Below are positions 9,114 to 17,233 of a DNA stretch of 64,000 bases, one piece after another. Source of the stretch: an uncultured Hyphomicrobiaceae bacterium (GTDB taxonomy: Bacteria; Pseudomonadota; Alphaproteobacteria; Rhizobiales; CALHAX01); assembly GCA_937931785.1 (NCBI GenBank), contig CALHAX010000008.1, forward strand, positions 1-64,000, read 5' to 3'. The notes below the pieces were generated by a model. That model was not told the origin of the DNA. It searched no databases and worked only from the letters and a program-made list of their open reading frames with translations. Both the position numbers and the translations under genes were made by a program. How positions within the stretch are numbered: position 1 is the first letter of the stretch; the number at the start of each line of letters is the position of its first letter.

Positions 9114-9839
9114 CTACCGCAGCGCCCAGGTTACGGTCACGCTGGCAGACAGCTCCTGTGTTCCCGCTTGCAATGGAACGCCACCAGCCTTTGCGCTGCG
9201 CATTTCCATCGCCACCGGACGTGGATTGAAATTCGCGTGCCCTTCCCGGATCATAAGAACTTCGCCAAGCCGGGCGTTGGCTTCACGGGCAAACAACTCG
9301 GCGCGGCGACGTGCATTCTCCATCGCCTTGGTCCGTGCTTCATCCCGCAAACGTTCCTCGCGACTGACCTGAAACTGGATGCCACCCACCTGATTTGCCC
9401 CGAGCTCGATAACTTCATCAAGCACCTCACCCAAAAGGGAAATATCCTTCACCTGGATACGGACAGAATTGTTGACCCGGTATCCGGTCACAACCGGCGG
9501 TTTGGAGTTGTCGCGCGTCCGCTGGTATTCTGGCTGAACAGACAGATTGTCCGTTGCGATGTCACGCCCGCGAATACCAACTTCCTTCAGCCGCTTTATG
9601 ACACGGCGCATGGCTTTCGAATTGTCGGCCAGCGCGTCTCGCGCCGTTTCCGCCGTTGTCTGCACGCCAGTCGAGATCAGAACCATATCAGGCACGGCAC
9701 TGACAGAGCCTTCAGCAGTGACTGTGATGTGCCGTTGCGGCGTGGTTGCCTCAGGGTCTTGAGCCAATGCATCGGACATGGGCGAAACTCCAACAAGAAT
9801 GGCAAGTGCGGCAACGGCGGCGAGACGTGCAGGGAACAT
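9114..9839 (-). CDS. SIMPL-domain (DUF541) periplasmic protein
   Basis: The 241-residue protein has a signal peptide (hydrophobic stretch about 4-20, then ALAQDPE as a likely cleavage region). A DUF541 domain follows, with ITVTAEGSVSAVPDMVLIS and TVQTTAETARDAL-like features, RGRDIATDNLSVQPEY and YRVNNSVRIQVKDI. SIMPL proteins are envelope proteins linked to oxidative or cell-surface stress, with no settled biochemistry. An AAGG site sits seven bases before the start. It converges with pncB across a 16-base gap. Confidence 0.9.
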   Translation of the reverse strand: MFPARLAAVAALAILVGVSPMSDALAQDPEATTPQRHITVTAEGSVSAVPDMVLISTGVQTTAETARDALADNSKAMRRVIKRLKEVGIRGRDIATDNLSVQPEYQRTRDNSKPPVVTGYRVNNSVRIQVKDISLLGEVLDEVIELGANQVGGIQFQVSREERLRDEARTKAMENARRRAELFAREANARLGEVLMIREGHANFNPRPVAMEMRSAKAGGVPLQAGTQELSASVTVTWALR

Positions 9840-9995
9840 GGGTGAACCTTCGCTGGATTTTGCGGAATGGGAAGATCATCAGCGCAGTTTATACCGTTCC
9901 GATGTGGCAACGATAGGGTATGTATCAGCAATGTTAAAAGCGCTTTCAGATCAGGGGTGTTGTCTGCTAGAACCCGATCCGCTCTGGAGCACAGT

Positions 9996-10072
9996 GGGCC
10001 TGTAGCTCAATTGGTTAGAGCCGACGGCTCATAACCGTCTGGTTGCAGGTTCGAGTCCTGCCGGGCCCACCA
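9996..10072 (+). tRNA. tRNA with anticodon CAT (elongator Met, or Ile2 modified by TilS)
   Basis: A complete 77-base cloverleaf is visible. The acceptor GGGCCTG pairs with CGGGCCC, the D arm is GCTC/GAGC, and the anticodon stem GACGG/CCGTC encloses loop CTCATAA with anticodon CAT. The T arm is GCAGG-TTCGAGT-CCTGC, and the 3' ACCA is encoded. There is no initiator-type C1-A72 mismatch, so it is not tRNA-fMet. The strong GGGCC acceptor is reminiscent of tRNA-Ile2, but the isotype is not decided here. Confidence 0.95.
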
Positions 10073-10113
10073 GAGGCGTTTCGCGTCGCGAAACGCCACA
10101 ATTCAAGCAATTG
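10071..10113. repeat. 43-bp palindromic element, copy 1
   Basis: The first of two identical 43-base copies begins at the last two bases of the tRNA. It holds a near-perfect palindrome of 11-base arms (GGCGTTTCGCG and CGCGAAACGCC) around one T, then a weaker CAATT/AATTG inverted repeat. It probably folds as the 3' hairpin of the tRNA transcript. Confidence 0.85.
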
Positions 10114-10129
10114 AATGATTCCGCGACAG

Positions 10130-10164
10130 TCGCTTCGCAGAAGCGATGAGAGCGTCCGTTTTTT
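10130..10164 (+). terminator. Possible terminator after the tRNA
   Basis: The hairpin arms TCGCTTC and GAAGCGA (10130-10146) enclose GCA. A run of six T at 10159-10164 follows after a 12-base gap. The gap is longer than ideal, so termination here is plausible rather than clear. It would serve the rightward tRNA transcript, which converges with the SH3-like gene. Confidence 0.35.
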
Positions 10165-10186
10165 GAGGTTTTCCCCCAAAGGCTGG

Positions 10187-10229
10187 CAGAGGCGTTTCGC
10201 GTCGCGAAACGCCACAATTCAAGCAATTG
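10187..10229. repeat. 43-bp palindromic element, copy 2
   Basis: An exact second copy of the 10071-10113 element, 116 bases downstream. Similarity continues weakly for about 20 bases beyond each copy (CAGTCGCT in both), which suggests a larger repeated hairpin unit of about 60 bases. Confidence 0.85.
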
Positions 10230-10305
10230 TACGCTTTCGCAGCAGTCGCTGCAGGGAGCAGGATTTACGTTTGGAATTGGTTGAAACTGCTGGGTGTCCG
10301 AACGC

Positions 10306-10653
10306 TCAGAAAGACTTTGTGGTCCACCTTACGCGCCCGTCCTCAGCAAGATGCCGACGTGGAATCCAGCCGACCACACCATGCCACCGAACACGGCACC
10401 ATCCGTCGCGGCATGGACCGACACATCGAATGGTGCGGGCAGTCATGGGGAGTTCGTACACGTTGGTTCGTGATTGTGACGGACCGCTGCGCACCGTGAC
10501 GGTCGTTTGCAGGCGATCCAGTTCAGTGAGCCGGTAGGATTGTCCCCCTTCATAGACGCAGCTTCCTGCAGCGTGGATTTGCGACGCATTCGGGGTGCTG
10601 ACGACGAGTAGAGCAAACCCGAACGTCGCCAAACGGGACAAGGTATAGGCCAT
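10306..10653 (-). CDS. Secreted SH3-like (bacterial SH3) domain protein
   Basis: The 115-residue protein starts with a signal peptide (LATFGFALLVVSTPNASQIHAAG). A single SH3-like domain follows, with TVRSGPSQSRTNVYELP, CRDGWCRVRWHGVVGWIPRRHL and a short tail. Four Cys could form two disulfides in the periplasm. Bacterial SH3-like domains commonly bind peptidoglycan or assist in envelope assembly. An AAGGAA ribosome site precedes the ATG. No partner gene is adjacent on this strand. Confidence 0.82.
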   Translation of the reverse strand: MAYTLSRLATFGFALLVVSTPNASQIHAAGSCVYEGGQSYRLTELDRLQTTVTVRSGPSQSRTNVYELPMTARTIRCVGPCRDGWCRVRWHGVVGWIPRRHLAEDGRVRWTTKSF

Positions 10654-10837
10654 ATCGGTTCCTTAAAAATACACGCAAAGGTTGAATATGACAAAGATAT
10701 TACTGCTCTATTAACTTTGAGAGCGGCAATCGGATCGACGCACATGCCTTGATCTTATCTCGTCTCCTTGAAGTGATCAGCGCAAACGCACGCATATGCT
10801 AAAGCGTTGATATACGGGAAATGGAAAGGTCCTCGAT

Positions 10838-11491
10838 ATGCAGCAGCCAGCCAGACAACTCATCTATTTTGCAGATCCCATGTGTTCCTGGTGTTGGGGT
10901 TTTTCTCCAGTCATGGCACGTCTGCTGGGGGACTATGGCGATCGTCTCACGTTGCACATGGTGATGGGGGGGCTGCGCGCAGGAAACGAAGCTGTGATGG
11001 ATGACGAGCAGAAAAGTTTCATCCGCAATCACTGGGAACACGTTGCAGAGCGTTCTGGCCAACCCTTCGACTGGGCGTTCTTTGAGCGCGACGGATTTGT
11101 CTACGACACCGAACCAGCCTGCCGTGCCGTCGTTGTTGCACGCAACATGGATGCGCGTCTCGCCTACGCGATGATGCATGGCATTCAAAAGGCGTTTTAC
11201 GCCGAGGGACGCGATGTAACATCAACCAAAGTATTAACAGAAGTCGCAGAAGTCGTTGGTCTGGATCGGCAAGCATTCCGCACGGCAATCGAAAGCGACG
11301 AGGCCCGCACATTCACCGCGCAGGATTTCACGACAACACAGCAAGTTGGTGTTCCCGGATTTCCAACGCTTTTACTCGGTGATGAGGGAGAACAATTGAC
11401 AGTTCTCGCCAACGGATACCAGGCGTACGACGGGATTGCAGCGCGATTGTCAGCAGAGCTGGATATGCAGTCACCACAGCACGCATCTTGA
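10838..11491 (+). CDS. DsbA-family thioredoxin-fold protein (FrnE-like)
   Basis: The 217-residue protein starts QLIYFADPMCSWCWGFSPV, with a CSWC redox motif at the start of a thioredoxin fold. It carries the helical insertion usual in DsbA/HCCA-isomerase-like proteins and a cis-Pro loop GVPGFPTLLL. There is no signal peptide, so it should act in the cytoplasm like FrnE-type disulfide isomerases or related glutathione enzymes. The substrate is unknown. It stands alone. Confidence 0.88.
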   Translation: MQQPARQLIYFADPMCSWCWGFSPVMARLLGDYGDRLTLHMVMGGLRAGNEAVMDDEQKSFIRNHWEHVAERSGQPFDWAFFERDGFVYDTEPACRAVVVARNMDARLAYAMMHGIQKAFYAEGRDVTSTKVLTEVAEVVGLDRQAFRTAIESDEARTFTAQDFTTTQQVGVPGFPTLLLGDEGEQLTVLANGYQAYDGIAARLSAELDMQSPQHAS

Positions 11492-11605
11492 CGCAGGTTC
11501 ACGATAAAAACCCGTCAACTAGGTGTTCCACGCCGTGCGGACTGATGCGCGCCACGTTCCAGACATGTTACGCTATACAGTCCGCGCACAACGTTCGGAG
11601 TTATC

Positions 11606-12817
11606 ATGCTCGACCTCGCCAGACATCAGCAGCTTCCTGAACAGCCACGTTATCAGGTTCTTGGGGGACCGATGACGTTGCGCTCGCGCATGGGCGGCTG
11701 GCTTGAACATGTTGCAATACCGTACTGGTTGGCGCGCGGCATTGACCATCAGGCTGGCGGATTCCACGAATGCCTCAGCTTTTCGGGACAATCGCTGCCT
11801 GTGAACAAGCGCCTGCGTACAGCGGCACGTCAGACGTTCTGTTTCGCAAGCGCGATCAGGTATGGGTGGGACGAGAGTGCTGAGTGTCACGCAGCCGTTG
11901 GGCATGGAATTGCCTTCCTCAATCGGCACGCCCGGCAATCGAACAATACATTTGCCAAGGAATTCACAAGCGACGGAAGAGTGATCAATCCCTCGCGGGA
12001 TGCCTACGATTATGCATTTCTACTCTTCGCTGCCGCTGCCGCCGTGCGAGTTGGGAATCTTGAAGCCCGGCAACTTGGCGAAGACGTAATGCATCAACTG
12101 GAAGCGGATTTTTATCTCGGGTCAGGTTGTGGCTATCGTGAGGTTGCAGACAGCAAATCCGGTGTTGACGCCAATGGCGTGCGTCGCGCCAATCCGCACA
12201 TGCACATTCTCGAGGCGTTCACAGCCTGGCATCGTGCCACTGGTGACATGAATGCCCATACGCGGGCTGCAGATATCGTCGACATGTTCCTTGCGAAGAT
12301 GTTTGATTCACAGACCGGTTCTCTGCGGGAGTTCATGGACGCGGACCTGCAACCTCTGCCGGACGCACGGGCCGACATCCGCGAACCCGGTCATGCTTTC
12401 GAGTGGGCATGGTTGCTGTACGATTTCGACAGATGCGGCGATGCTCGGGTGCAAGAGGTGATCAAGCGCTTGTGCACCTGGGCAGTGACCTTCGGTACCA
12501 ATCCCGCAACCGGCCTGACACACCAACGGGTTACATACAGCGGTCGGGTTCTCGATGACACGTCGCGCAGTTGGCCACAAACAGAGGCAGTCCGCGCTAT
12601 GCTGGCACTGGAACGGATTGGTCATCCGGACATCACCACGAACGCATCGGCGCGGCTGGATACACTCTTCCGGCATCATCTCGCTCCGGCTCCCGCCGGA
12701 CTGTGGTTCGATCGCATCGCCGCCGACGGCACCGTTCTCAGCGAAAGTGTCCCTGCCAGTATCCTCTACCACCTCGTCAGCGTTTTCACGGCTTCACTCG
12801 ACGTCGCGGATTTGTAA
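11606..12817 (+). CDS. AGE-family sugar epimerase/isomerase
   Basis: The 403-residue protein has the (alpha/alpha)6-barrel pattern of N-acylglucosamine 2-epimerase and the related mannose isomerase family. Landmarks are GIDHQAGGFHECLSFSG, RQTFCFASAIRYGW, NPHMHILEAFTAWH, EPGHAFEWAWLLYDF with the catalytic His, and RSWPQTEAVRAML. It probably interconverts mannose, fructose or glucose-type sugars, and the exact substrate is uncertain. A CGGAG site lies seven bases before the ATG. The nearby glycosyltransferase pair converges with it, so a shared glycan role is only a guess. Confidence 0.87.
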   Translation: MLDLARHQQLPEQPRYQVLGGPMTLRSRMGGWLEHVAIPYWLARGIDHQAGGFHECLSFSGQSLPVNKRLRTAARQTFCFASAIRYGWDESAECHAAVGHGIAFLNRHARQSNNTFAKEFTSDGRVINPSRDAYDYAFLLFAAAAAVRVGNLEARQLGEDVMHQLEADFYLGSGCGYREVADSKSGVDANGVRRANPHMHILEAFTAWHRATGDMNAHTRAADIVDMFLAKMFDSQTGSLREFMDADLQPLPDARADIREPGHAFEWAWLLYDFDRCGDARVQEVIKRLCTWAVTFGTNPATGLTHQRVTYSGRVLDDTSRSWPQTEAVRAMLALERIGHPDITTNASARLDTLFRHHLAPAPAGLWFDRIAADGTVLSESVPASILYHLVSVFTASLDVADL

Positions 12818-12867
12818 GGCGAGCCTGATGAACCCCTCAGAGGCAGTGGCACTATCTGCATTCGGGC

Positions 12868-13686
12868 TCAATAGCCTCGATCCCCCTCACGTTGATGCGT
12901 AAAGAGTCCCGGAGCGATTGCAATTTTCCAGGGTTGTTCACGCCACCAACGGCTGTTCAACTCGATCTCGATGTTCTTGAATCCGTTGACGCGACGCGTT
13001 GTGTCCGCGCGCTCAACATGGTCCATCAGCGTATCGAGAAAAAAATCGCGCCGGGTCACAAAGGACTGGTTGGTCCAGGCCTTGTTGAAGGGCGACATGA
13101 GCCAGAATCCGCTCGGGTCATGGCGTTCAATTTCCGGGAACAGATGTTCCGGCTGATCTGATGCATAGGGTGCGGTGCCGATCAGGCGGGCCCGCTTGTC
13201 CGGGCGGAATGCGCGCAGTGCCATGGCAAATAATCGCGCGCTGGCGTTTGCGTCATCTGCTGGAAAGAACTTGCGGTACTTCTCGAGAGTCGCAAAGTCA
13301 TCGCCGGGCTGCTTTGTATGGCGGAGGAAAACAACCTTTGCGGTGTCTGTTTCCACAACGTCGAACGCGGCGTTCAGTTGCCGTTCCGCTTCATGCGAAG
13401 GCTCGATCATCCGCAGGTCGTTTTCCAGCAACAGGATTGTGTCGCTTGACATGCCGCGGCCCAGCGCCTGGAAGCCGCCGAAAATACCGAGGTTGGTCGG
13501 TGAACCATCGCACGTGAACCCGTGCTCGGTCGCGATCTCACGTCCCTCGTCGTCGATTTCAGGAAAGAAAATAAAACGCTCGTTGAAGTGTTCTGTAACG
13601 CCGCTCTCGATCAGGCGGGCCAGCATGGGGCGCAGACTGTCGTAGCCCTTCCACGACAGAATTCCGAGCCCGCGCGACGTTGTCAC
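12868..13686 (-). CDS. Predicted glycosyltransferase-like protein, second of a coupled pair
   Basis: The product (272 residues from the GTG at 13686) begins VTTSRGLGILSWKGYDSLRP and has GSPTNLGIFGGFQALGRGM followed by ILLLENDLRMIEP. The last resembles the acidic metal-binding turn of GT-A glycosyltransferases. I chose the GTG because it overlaps the upstream stop as GTGA and has GGAG eight bases upstream. The frame is open farther upstream, but that start would overlap the neighbour by 79 bases. Family assignment is tentative; a sugar-modifying surface role is inferred from the neighbour. Confidence 0.65.
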   Translation of the reverse strand: MTTSRGLGILSWKGYDSLRPMLARLIESGVTEHFNERFIFFPEIDDEGREIATEHGFTCDGSPTNLGIFGGFQALGRGMSSDTILLLENDLRMIEPSHEAERQLNAAFDVVETDTAKVVFLRHTKQPGDDFATLEKYRKFFPADDANASARLFAMALRAFRPDKRARLIGTAPYASDQPEHLFPEIERHDPSGFWLMSPFNKAWTNQSFVTRRDFFLDTLMDHVERADTTRRVNGFKNIEIELNSRWWREQPWKIAIAPGLFTHQREGDRGY

Positions 13687-14414
13687 CGCCAGTTCTCCAT
13701 GATCCACGGTGTTGGGCGGACATGCTTGTAGAGTTTTTTCCATCCGGCGCTGACGGGCCACGCACCGATGGCTGCTTCATCCGGATCCGGCTTCCCCGTG
13801 AACGCGACGGAGATCACATCTTCCGGCAACTTCGGCGTCACGAAGAAATTCATCGGCCACGAGGGGATCAGGTCGTGCTTGAAACTGACGCACCATTCGC
13901 GCGGCCAGAACCGCTGTGCTGCGATATCGCCGGAAATGTACTGCTGCTCGATGTCATACTGTGCAAGTACCCCCTCCGGATCTTCATTGAACCGGGTAAA
14001 AATGTTCGGGTATTTCCCAACCGGCATACGGAAGATCGACGTGTTGCCAATTTCCTGGCCACGCTGCGTGAAATTCTCGACCACGCAATAGTGTCCGGGC
14101 TCGTAGTCGAAGAATGGGTCGATCGATCCCGTGATCACCATATCGAGGTCGAAGAACAGCACGTCACCGGAAAGATGTTCCAGATCATCGCGCCAGATTG
14201 CAATCTTGCGCCAGCCGGTGATTGCGACGCGCTCCGGAATATTGATATCCGGAATTGGCGCTGTGATCACATCCGCATCAATACCAACCGGATCGTCGGT
14301 GTAGCAGATCAGTTGCGTTGGGCGCGCGGTGTGCCGCTGGATCATTGACCACAAACGGTTCACGAAGTCTGACGGATAGCGTGTGCCCCACTTCATGCAA
14401 ACAATAGTCTGCAT
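13683..14414 (-). CDS. Glycosyltransferase-like protein with a DLD motif, first of a coupled pair
   Basis: The 243-residue protein begins MQTIVCMKWGTRYPSDFVNR. It has WRKIAIWRDDLEHLSGDVLF followed by FDLDMVITGSIDPFFDY, the DxD metal-nucleotide-sugar site of GT-A enzymes. Further on are QYISGDIAAQRFWP and WPMNFFVTPKLPED. It probably transfers a sugar in the cytoplasm; the acceptor is unknown. The ATG at 14414 has GGGAG eight bases upstream, better than a Met seven residues earlier. It is translationally coupled to the next gene through a GTGA overlap. Confidence 0.78.
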   Translation of the reverse strand: MQTIVCMKWGTRYPSDFVNRLWSMIQRHTARPTQLICYTDDPVGIDADVITAPIPDINIPERVAITGWRKIAIWRDDLEHLSGDVLFFDLDMVITGSIDPFFDYEPGHYCVVENFTQRGQEIGNTSIFRMPVGKYPNIFTRFNEDPEGVLAQYDIEQQYISGDIAAQRFWPREWCVSFKHDLIPSWPMNFFVTPKLPEDVISVAFTGKPDPDEAAIGAWPVSAGWKKLYKHVRPTPWIMENWR

Positions 14415-14561
14415 CTGCTGCTCCCTTTCCCGCAAGTGCTGAACGCATGCGCGTGCTGCCGCCGCTTTGTGGTCTGATCAGGGCGATCTTGCAAGCGCGA
14501 TCAATCGTGCACTCAAGGCACCTGTGGGTGAAGCAATGCACTGAGAATGCAGGCAATCCGG

Positions 14562-14831
14562 TTAGTGAAGATGGAACGCACCGTCCACGATCCGCAGTTC
14601 CGCTGGTTCGATCAGCTTGCGATGGGCCACGCGTACCGTGTGCAGGGGTCCATCCAGCTTCTCGACCCAGAAATCGAGAAATTGTCGCAGGTTCGGGAAG
14701 CGCGGGTGAATATCGTAGTCCTGCCACACGAAGGTCTGCAACAGGCCCGGGTGGTCCGGCATGTGATAGAGGATTTCTGCCGTCGTCAGGCTGTATCCTT
14801 TGAGTGTTTTCTTGAAAGTCTGGTCTGTCAT
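14562..14831 (-). CDS. Usg-family protein
   Basis: The 89-residue protein reads LKGYSLTTAEILYHMPDHPG, LLQTFVWQDYDIHPRFP, FLDFWVEKLDGPLHTVRVAH and KLIEPAELRIVDG, which matches the small Usg family conserved in alphaproteobacteria. Its function is unknown. The start is preceded by AAGGTG at six bases. It stands alone, with an AT-rich upstream region that contains a 12-base palindrome. Confidence 0.88.
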   Translation of the reverse strand: MTDQTFKKTLKGYSLTTAEILYHMPDHPGLLQTFVWQDYDIHPRFPNLRQFLDFWVEKLDGPLHTVRVAHRKLIEPAELRIVDGAFHLH

Positions 14832-14854
14832 GCAATCACCTTTTTCAATGAGTG

Positions 14855-14866
14855 ACGCGTACGCGT
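14855..14866. promoter_or_regulatory. 12-bp perfect palindrome upstream of the usg-type gene
   Basis: ACGCGTACGCGT lies 24-35 bases before the usg-type start, next to AT-rich DNA that could hold the promoter (TATTATGAA when read leftward). It could be an operator. It is short and CG-rich, so chance cannot be excluded. Confidence 0.25.
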
Positions 14867-14973
14867 TTCATAATAGATGATTCACGCAATAAATCATGTT
14901 TAAAATCAGTCAGTTAGCACTGATCCAAGGAGGCTGCTGCTATAGAACCACGGTCATGATCCGGGGTACGGTT

Positions 14974-16212
14974 TCAGTTGCCATGTGACATGCCATCAAG
15001 CTTTGCGAGCAAAGCCTCGCGCGTGAGTTTGAAATCGCTTGCGAGCCAGACTGTCTCAAGCGCACGCAGTGTTTTCCCGATCATCGGGCCTGCGGAATAC
15101 CCGCGCAGTAACAGGTCATGCCCCGCAATCGGGAACGACGGAATCTCCCAGTTGCGAGACGTGAGCAGCACCCGTTCAGCGGCATCTGTTGGCTCCTCTT
15201 GCATCGCCCTAAGAAGGGCCACATCCAGAACCGTTTGAGATCCCATTCGATACAGTGCCGCACGGATGGAACGATCATCGGACAAGCAAGTCTGATGAGC
15301 TTCAGTCCATTTTGTAAGCCTGTCGCGATCGGTATTTGCAAGGCGAAGGCGAACCGCGAGCTGCTCGGCATCAAGTCTCGTAAATACGCCAAGAGCGAGC
15401 AGGCGCCGCACGGCGTCTGGCGCCAGTTCCAGCATGCGCTCAAGCTCGATCAGGGCGTGGCAGCGGGCAACATCGCCGTCACGGTCAAGCACACGAGCCA
15501 ACACGCCAGACGTCGCCATGGCCGACAAGATCGCGGGTGCATGCGCGCCAACAAGTGTTTTCAGGATCTCGTTGCAGATGCGTTCCGCAGAAATCTGTTG
15601 CAGACCGGCTTGTTCCGTACGGACGGCGTCATGTCCGACCTCATCCAGTGCACCATCACCAAAAACCGCTGAAAACCGGTAGAATCGCAGGATCCGCAGG
15701 TAATCTTCACGAATACGCGCGACCGGGTCCCCGATGAACCGAACCCGTTGCGCGGTCACATCGCCGTATCCATCAAGGGGATCATAAATCGTTCCATCCG
15801 CATCGCAATACAGAGCGTTGATCGTGAAGTCGCGACGGGAAGCGTCTGTAACCCAATCGGTCGTGAAGGCCACAGATGCGTGGCGACCGTCCGTCGCAAC
15901 ATCCTTGCGCAAGGTCGTGACCTCGAACGCTGTTCCGCTCGAGATAACCGTCACAGTCCCGTGCTGAAGCCCTGTCTCATGGACGGAAAGCCCGGCAGCG
16001 AGAGCCAGTCGCATCACATCTTCAGGGTGTGCATTTGTTGCGAGATCAATGTCGGCAACCGGCCGGCCCATCAGTGTATTGCGGACGGCTCCACCAACCG
16101 CACGTGCTCGAAATCCACCTGCCGTGATTGCAGTGAACACAGCTTGCGTGGTCGGTAATTGCAGCCACTCTGCTTGGCCAATGTGTGTCGGGGACACGTC
16201 ATTCACCTGCAT
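14974..16212 (-). CDS. CCA tRNA nucleotidyltransferase/poly(A) polymerase family protein
   Basis: The 412-residue class II nucleotidyltransferase has GGFRARAVGGAVRNTLMGRP and VADIDLATNAHPEDV (two metal-binding Asp). Next come VTTLRKDVATDGRHASVAF and ASRRDFTINALYCDADG, then FIGDPVARIREDYLRILRFY. It adds or repairs the 3' CCA end of tRNAs; the tRNA in this window already encodes CCA, so repair is the likely use. The gene is followed on the same strand by DUF6111, Nudix and DUF1285 genes in the reverse order of transcription (those lie upstream). Confidence 0.95.
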   Translation of the reverse strand: MQVNDVSPTHIGQAEWLQLPTTQAVFTAITAGGFRARAVGGAVRNTLMGRPVADIDLATNAHPEDVMRLALAAGLSVHETGLQHGTVTVISSGTAFEVTTLRKDVATDGRHASVAFTTDWVTDASRRDFTINALYCDADGTIYDPLDGYGDVTAQRVRFIGDPVARIREDYLRILRFYRFSAVFGDGALDEVGHDAVRTEQAGLQQISAERICNEILKTLVGAHAPAILSAMATSGVLARVLDRDGDVARCHALIELERMLELAPDAVRRLLALGVFTRLDAEQLAVRLRLANTDRDRLTKWTEAHQTCLSDDRSIRAALYRMGSQTVLDVALLRAMQEEPTDAAERVLLTSRNWEIPSFPIAGHDLLLRGYSAGPMIGKTLRALETVWLASDFKLTREALLAKLDGMSHGN

Positions 16213-16256
16213 GACGGTGCGAACCGCAGTGCGTCAAGCCTGCGCGCCAGGGCATG

Positions 16257-16547
16257 TCAGTCCACATAGCCGGGTTGCAGTTTCCCGTCCTTGACGGTCG
16301 GCGGGTGATAGGTCCCCCCGGGGGGGCCAGCAGGGCTTGAGGTTAGCGCGAGATAGACCAGGGTTCCGAGCACCAGAAGGGTGCCGATACCCGTCATCCA
16401 TCCAATAGGTGGGTTGGTCCAGGCGCTTTTCCGTGTGGCACCTCCGGCAACCGGCGGCGAGAGAAAATCCATCACTGTCGCGTAGATTGCGAACAGTACG
16501 AACGGCAAGAGAAACAGCAGGGCAGACGTAACGAAAACTCGGATCAT
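16257..16547 (-). CDS. DUF6111-like small inner-membrane protein
   Basis: The 96-residue protein has one helix at about 5-27 (FVTSALLFLLPFVLFAIYATVM) and a second at about 49-70 (WMTGIGTLLVLGTLVYLALTS), with a short tail GTYHPPTVKDGKLQPGYVD. This is the pattern of DUF6111, a small alphaproteobacterial membrane family of unknown function. Its start overlaps the Nudix gene stop by four bases (ATGA), so it is translated from the DUF1285-Nudix-DUF6111-CCA operon. Confidence 0.8.
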   Translation of the reverse strand: MIRVFVTSALLFLLPFVLFAIYATVMDFLSPPVAGGATRKSAWTNPPIGWMTGIGTLLVLGTLVYLALTSSPAGPPGGTYHPPTVKDGKLQPGYVD

Positions 16548-17233
16548 GATGGAAACAATTTCTCCTGCAAGTTACGTAGAATTCCAGCAGTTGCACCCCA
16601 GATATAGCGGTTACGCCACGGCATGGCGTAATAATGTCGTGTGGCCCCGTTCCATTCTGTCGAGTGGCGTTGATGGTTGCTTGGGTCCATCAGAAACGCA
16701 AGGGGCACTTCGAAGGCTTCATCAACTTCCGACGGATCGATCCGCAGTTCATGCTGTGGCTGAACCATGGCGACAACCGGCAGGATACGAAACCCGCTTC
16801 CTGTTTGATAGCTGTCGAGATAGCCGAGTGGTTCCACAAACGAGCGGGCAAGGCCGACTTCTTCTTCGGCTTCACGCAACGCGGCCTCAAGAGGTCCGTT
16901 GTCACTGTGCTCCACCTTGCCGCCCGGAAAAGCGATTTGACCAGCGTGCGTGGGAAGATGGGCTGCACGCAAGGTGAGCAGAGCCTGCAGGCCCTCGCGA
17001 CGGGGCACGATGGGGACGAGAACGGCTGCTGCGCGAGGTGTTTTGTGGAGGTCGGAAAGATCATTGTCGGCGTTCAGATCGTGATCTCCACGAGCCGGTG
17101 TTTGGTTGGCATCGAATGTCTGGCGATCGGCGACGTTGGCAAGTCGCGCGCGTGCGCGCAGCTCGAATATCTCGGGCACAAGACCATTCCGGTGATCCAC
17201 AGTTGGAACTGTGTCAGGCATGTCAGCAGGCAT
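16544..17233 (-). CDS. Nudix hydrolase, CoA pyrophosphatase-like
   Basis: The 229-residue protein has the UPF0035-type lead-in RAAAVLVPIVPR, then LLTLRAAHLPTHAGQIAFPG and a Nudix box, GGKVEHSDNGPLEAALREAE, continuing EEVGL. Family members hydrolyse CoA to 3',5'-ADP and phosphopantetheine. About 70 residues precede the core, so translation may begin a little later than the ATG given. That ATG, however, overlaps the DUF1285 stop by one base, which supports it. Confidence 0.9.
   Translation of the reverse strand: MPADMPDTVPTVDHRNGLVPEIFELRARARLANVADRQTFDANQTPARGDHDLNADNDLSDLHKTPRAAAVLVPIVPRREGLQALLTLRAAHLPTHAGQIAFPGGKVEHSDNGPLEAALREAEEEVGLARSFVEPLGYLDSYQTGSGFRILPVVAMVQPQHELRIDPSEVDEAFEVPLAFLMDPSNHQRHSTEWNGATRHYYAMPWRNRYIWGATAGILRNLQEKLFPS

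Noticed and set aside
10015-10226. Short leftward ORFs over the tRNA whose products contain phrases like GPAGLEPATR
   Set aside because: These are a familiar artefact of translating the complement of a tRNA gene; they overlap the tRNA and the palindromic repeats.
9961-10300. Possible tRNA-linked integration site
   Set aside because: The repeat shares only two bases with the tRNA and no integrase or foreign gene follows.
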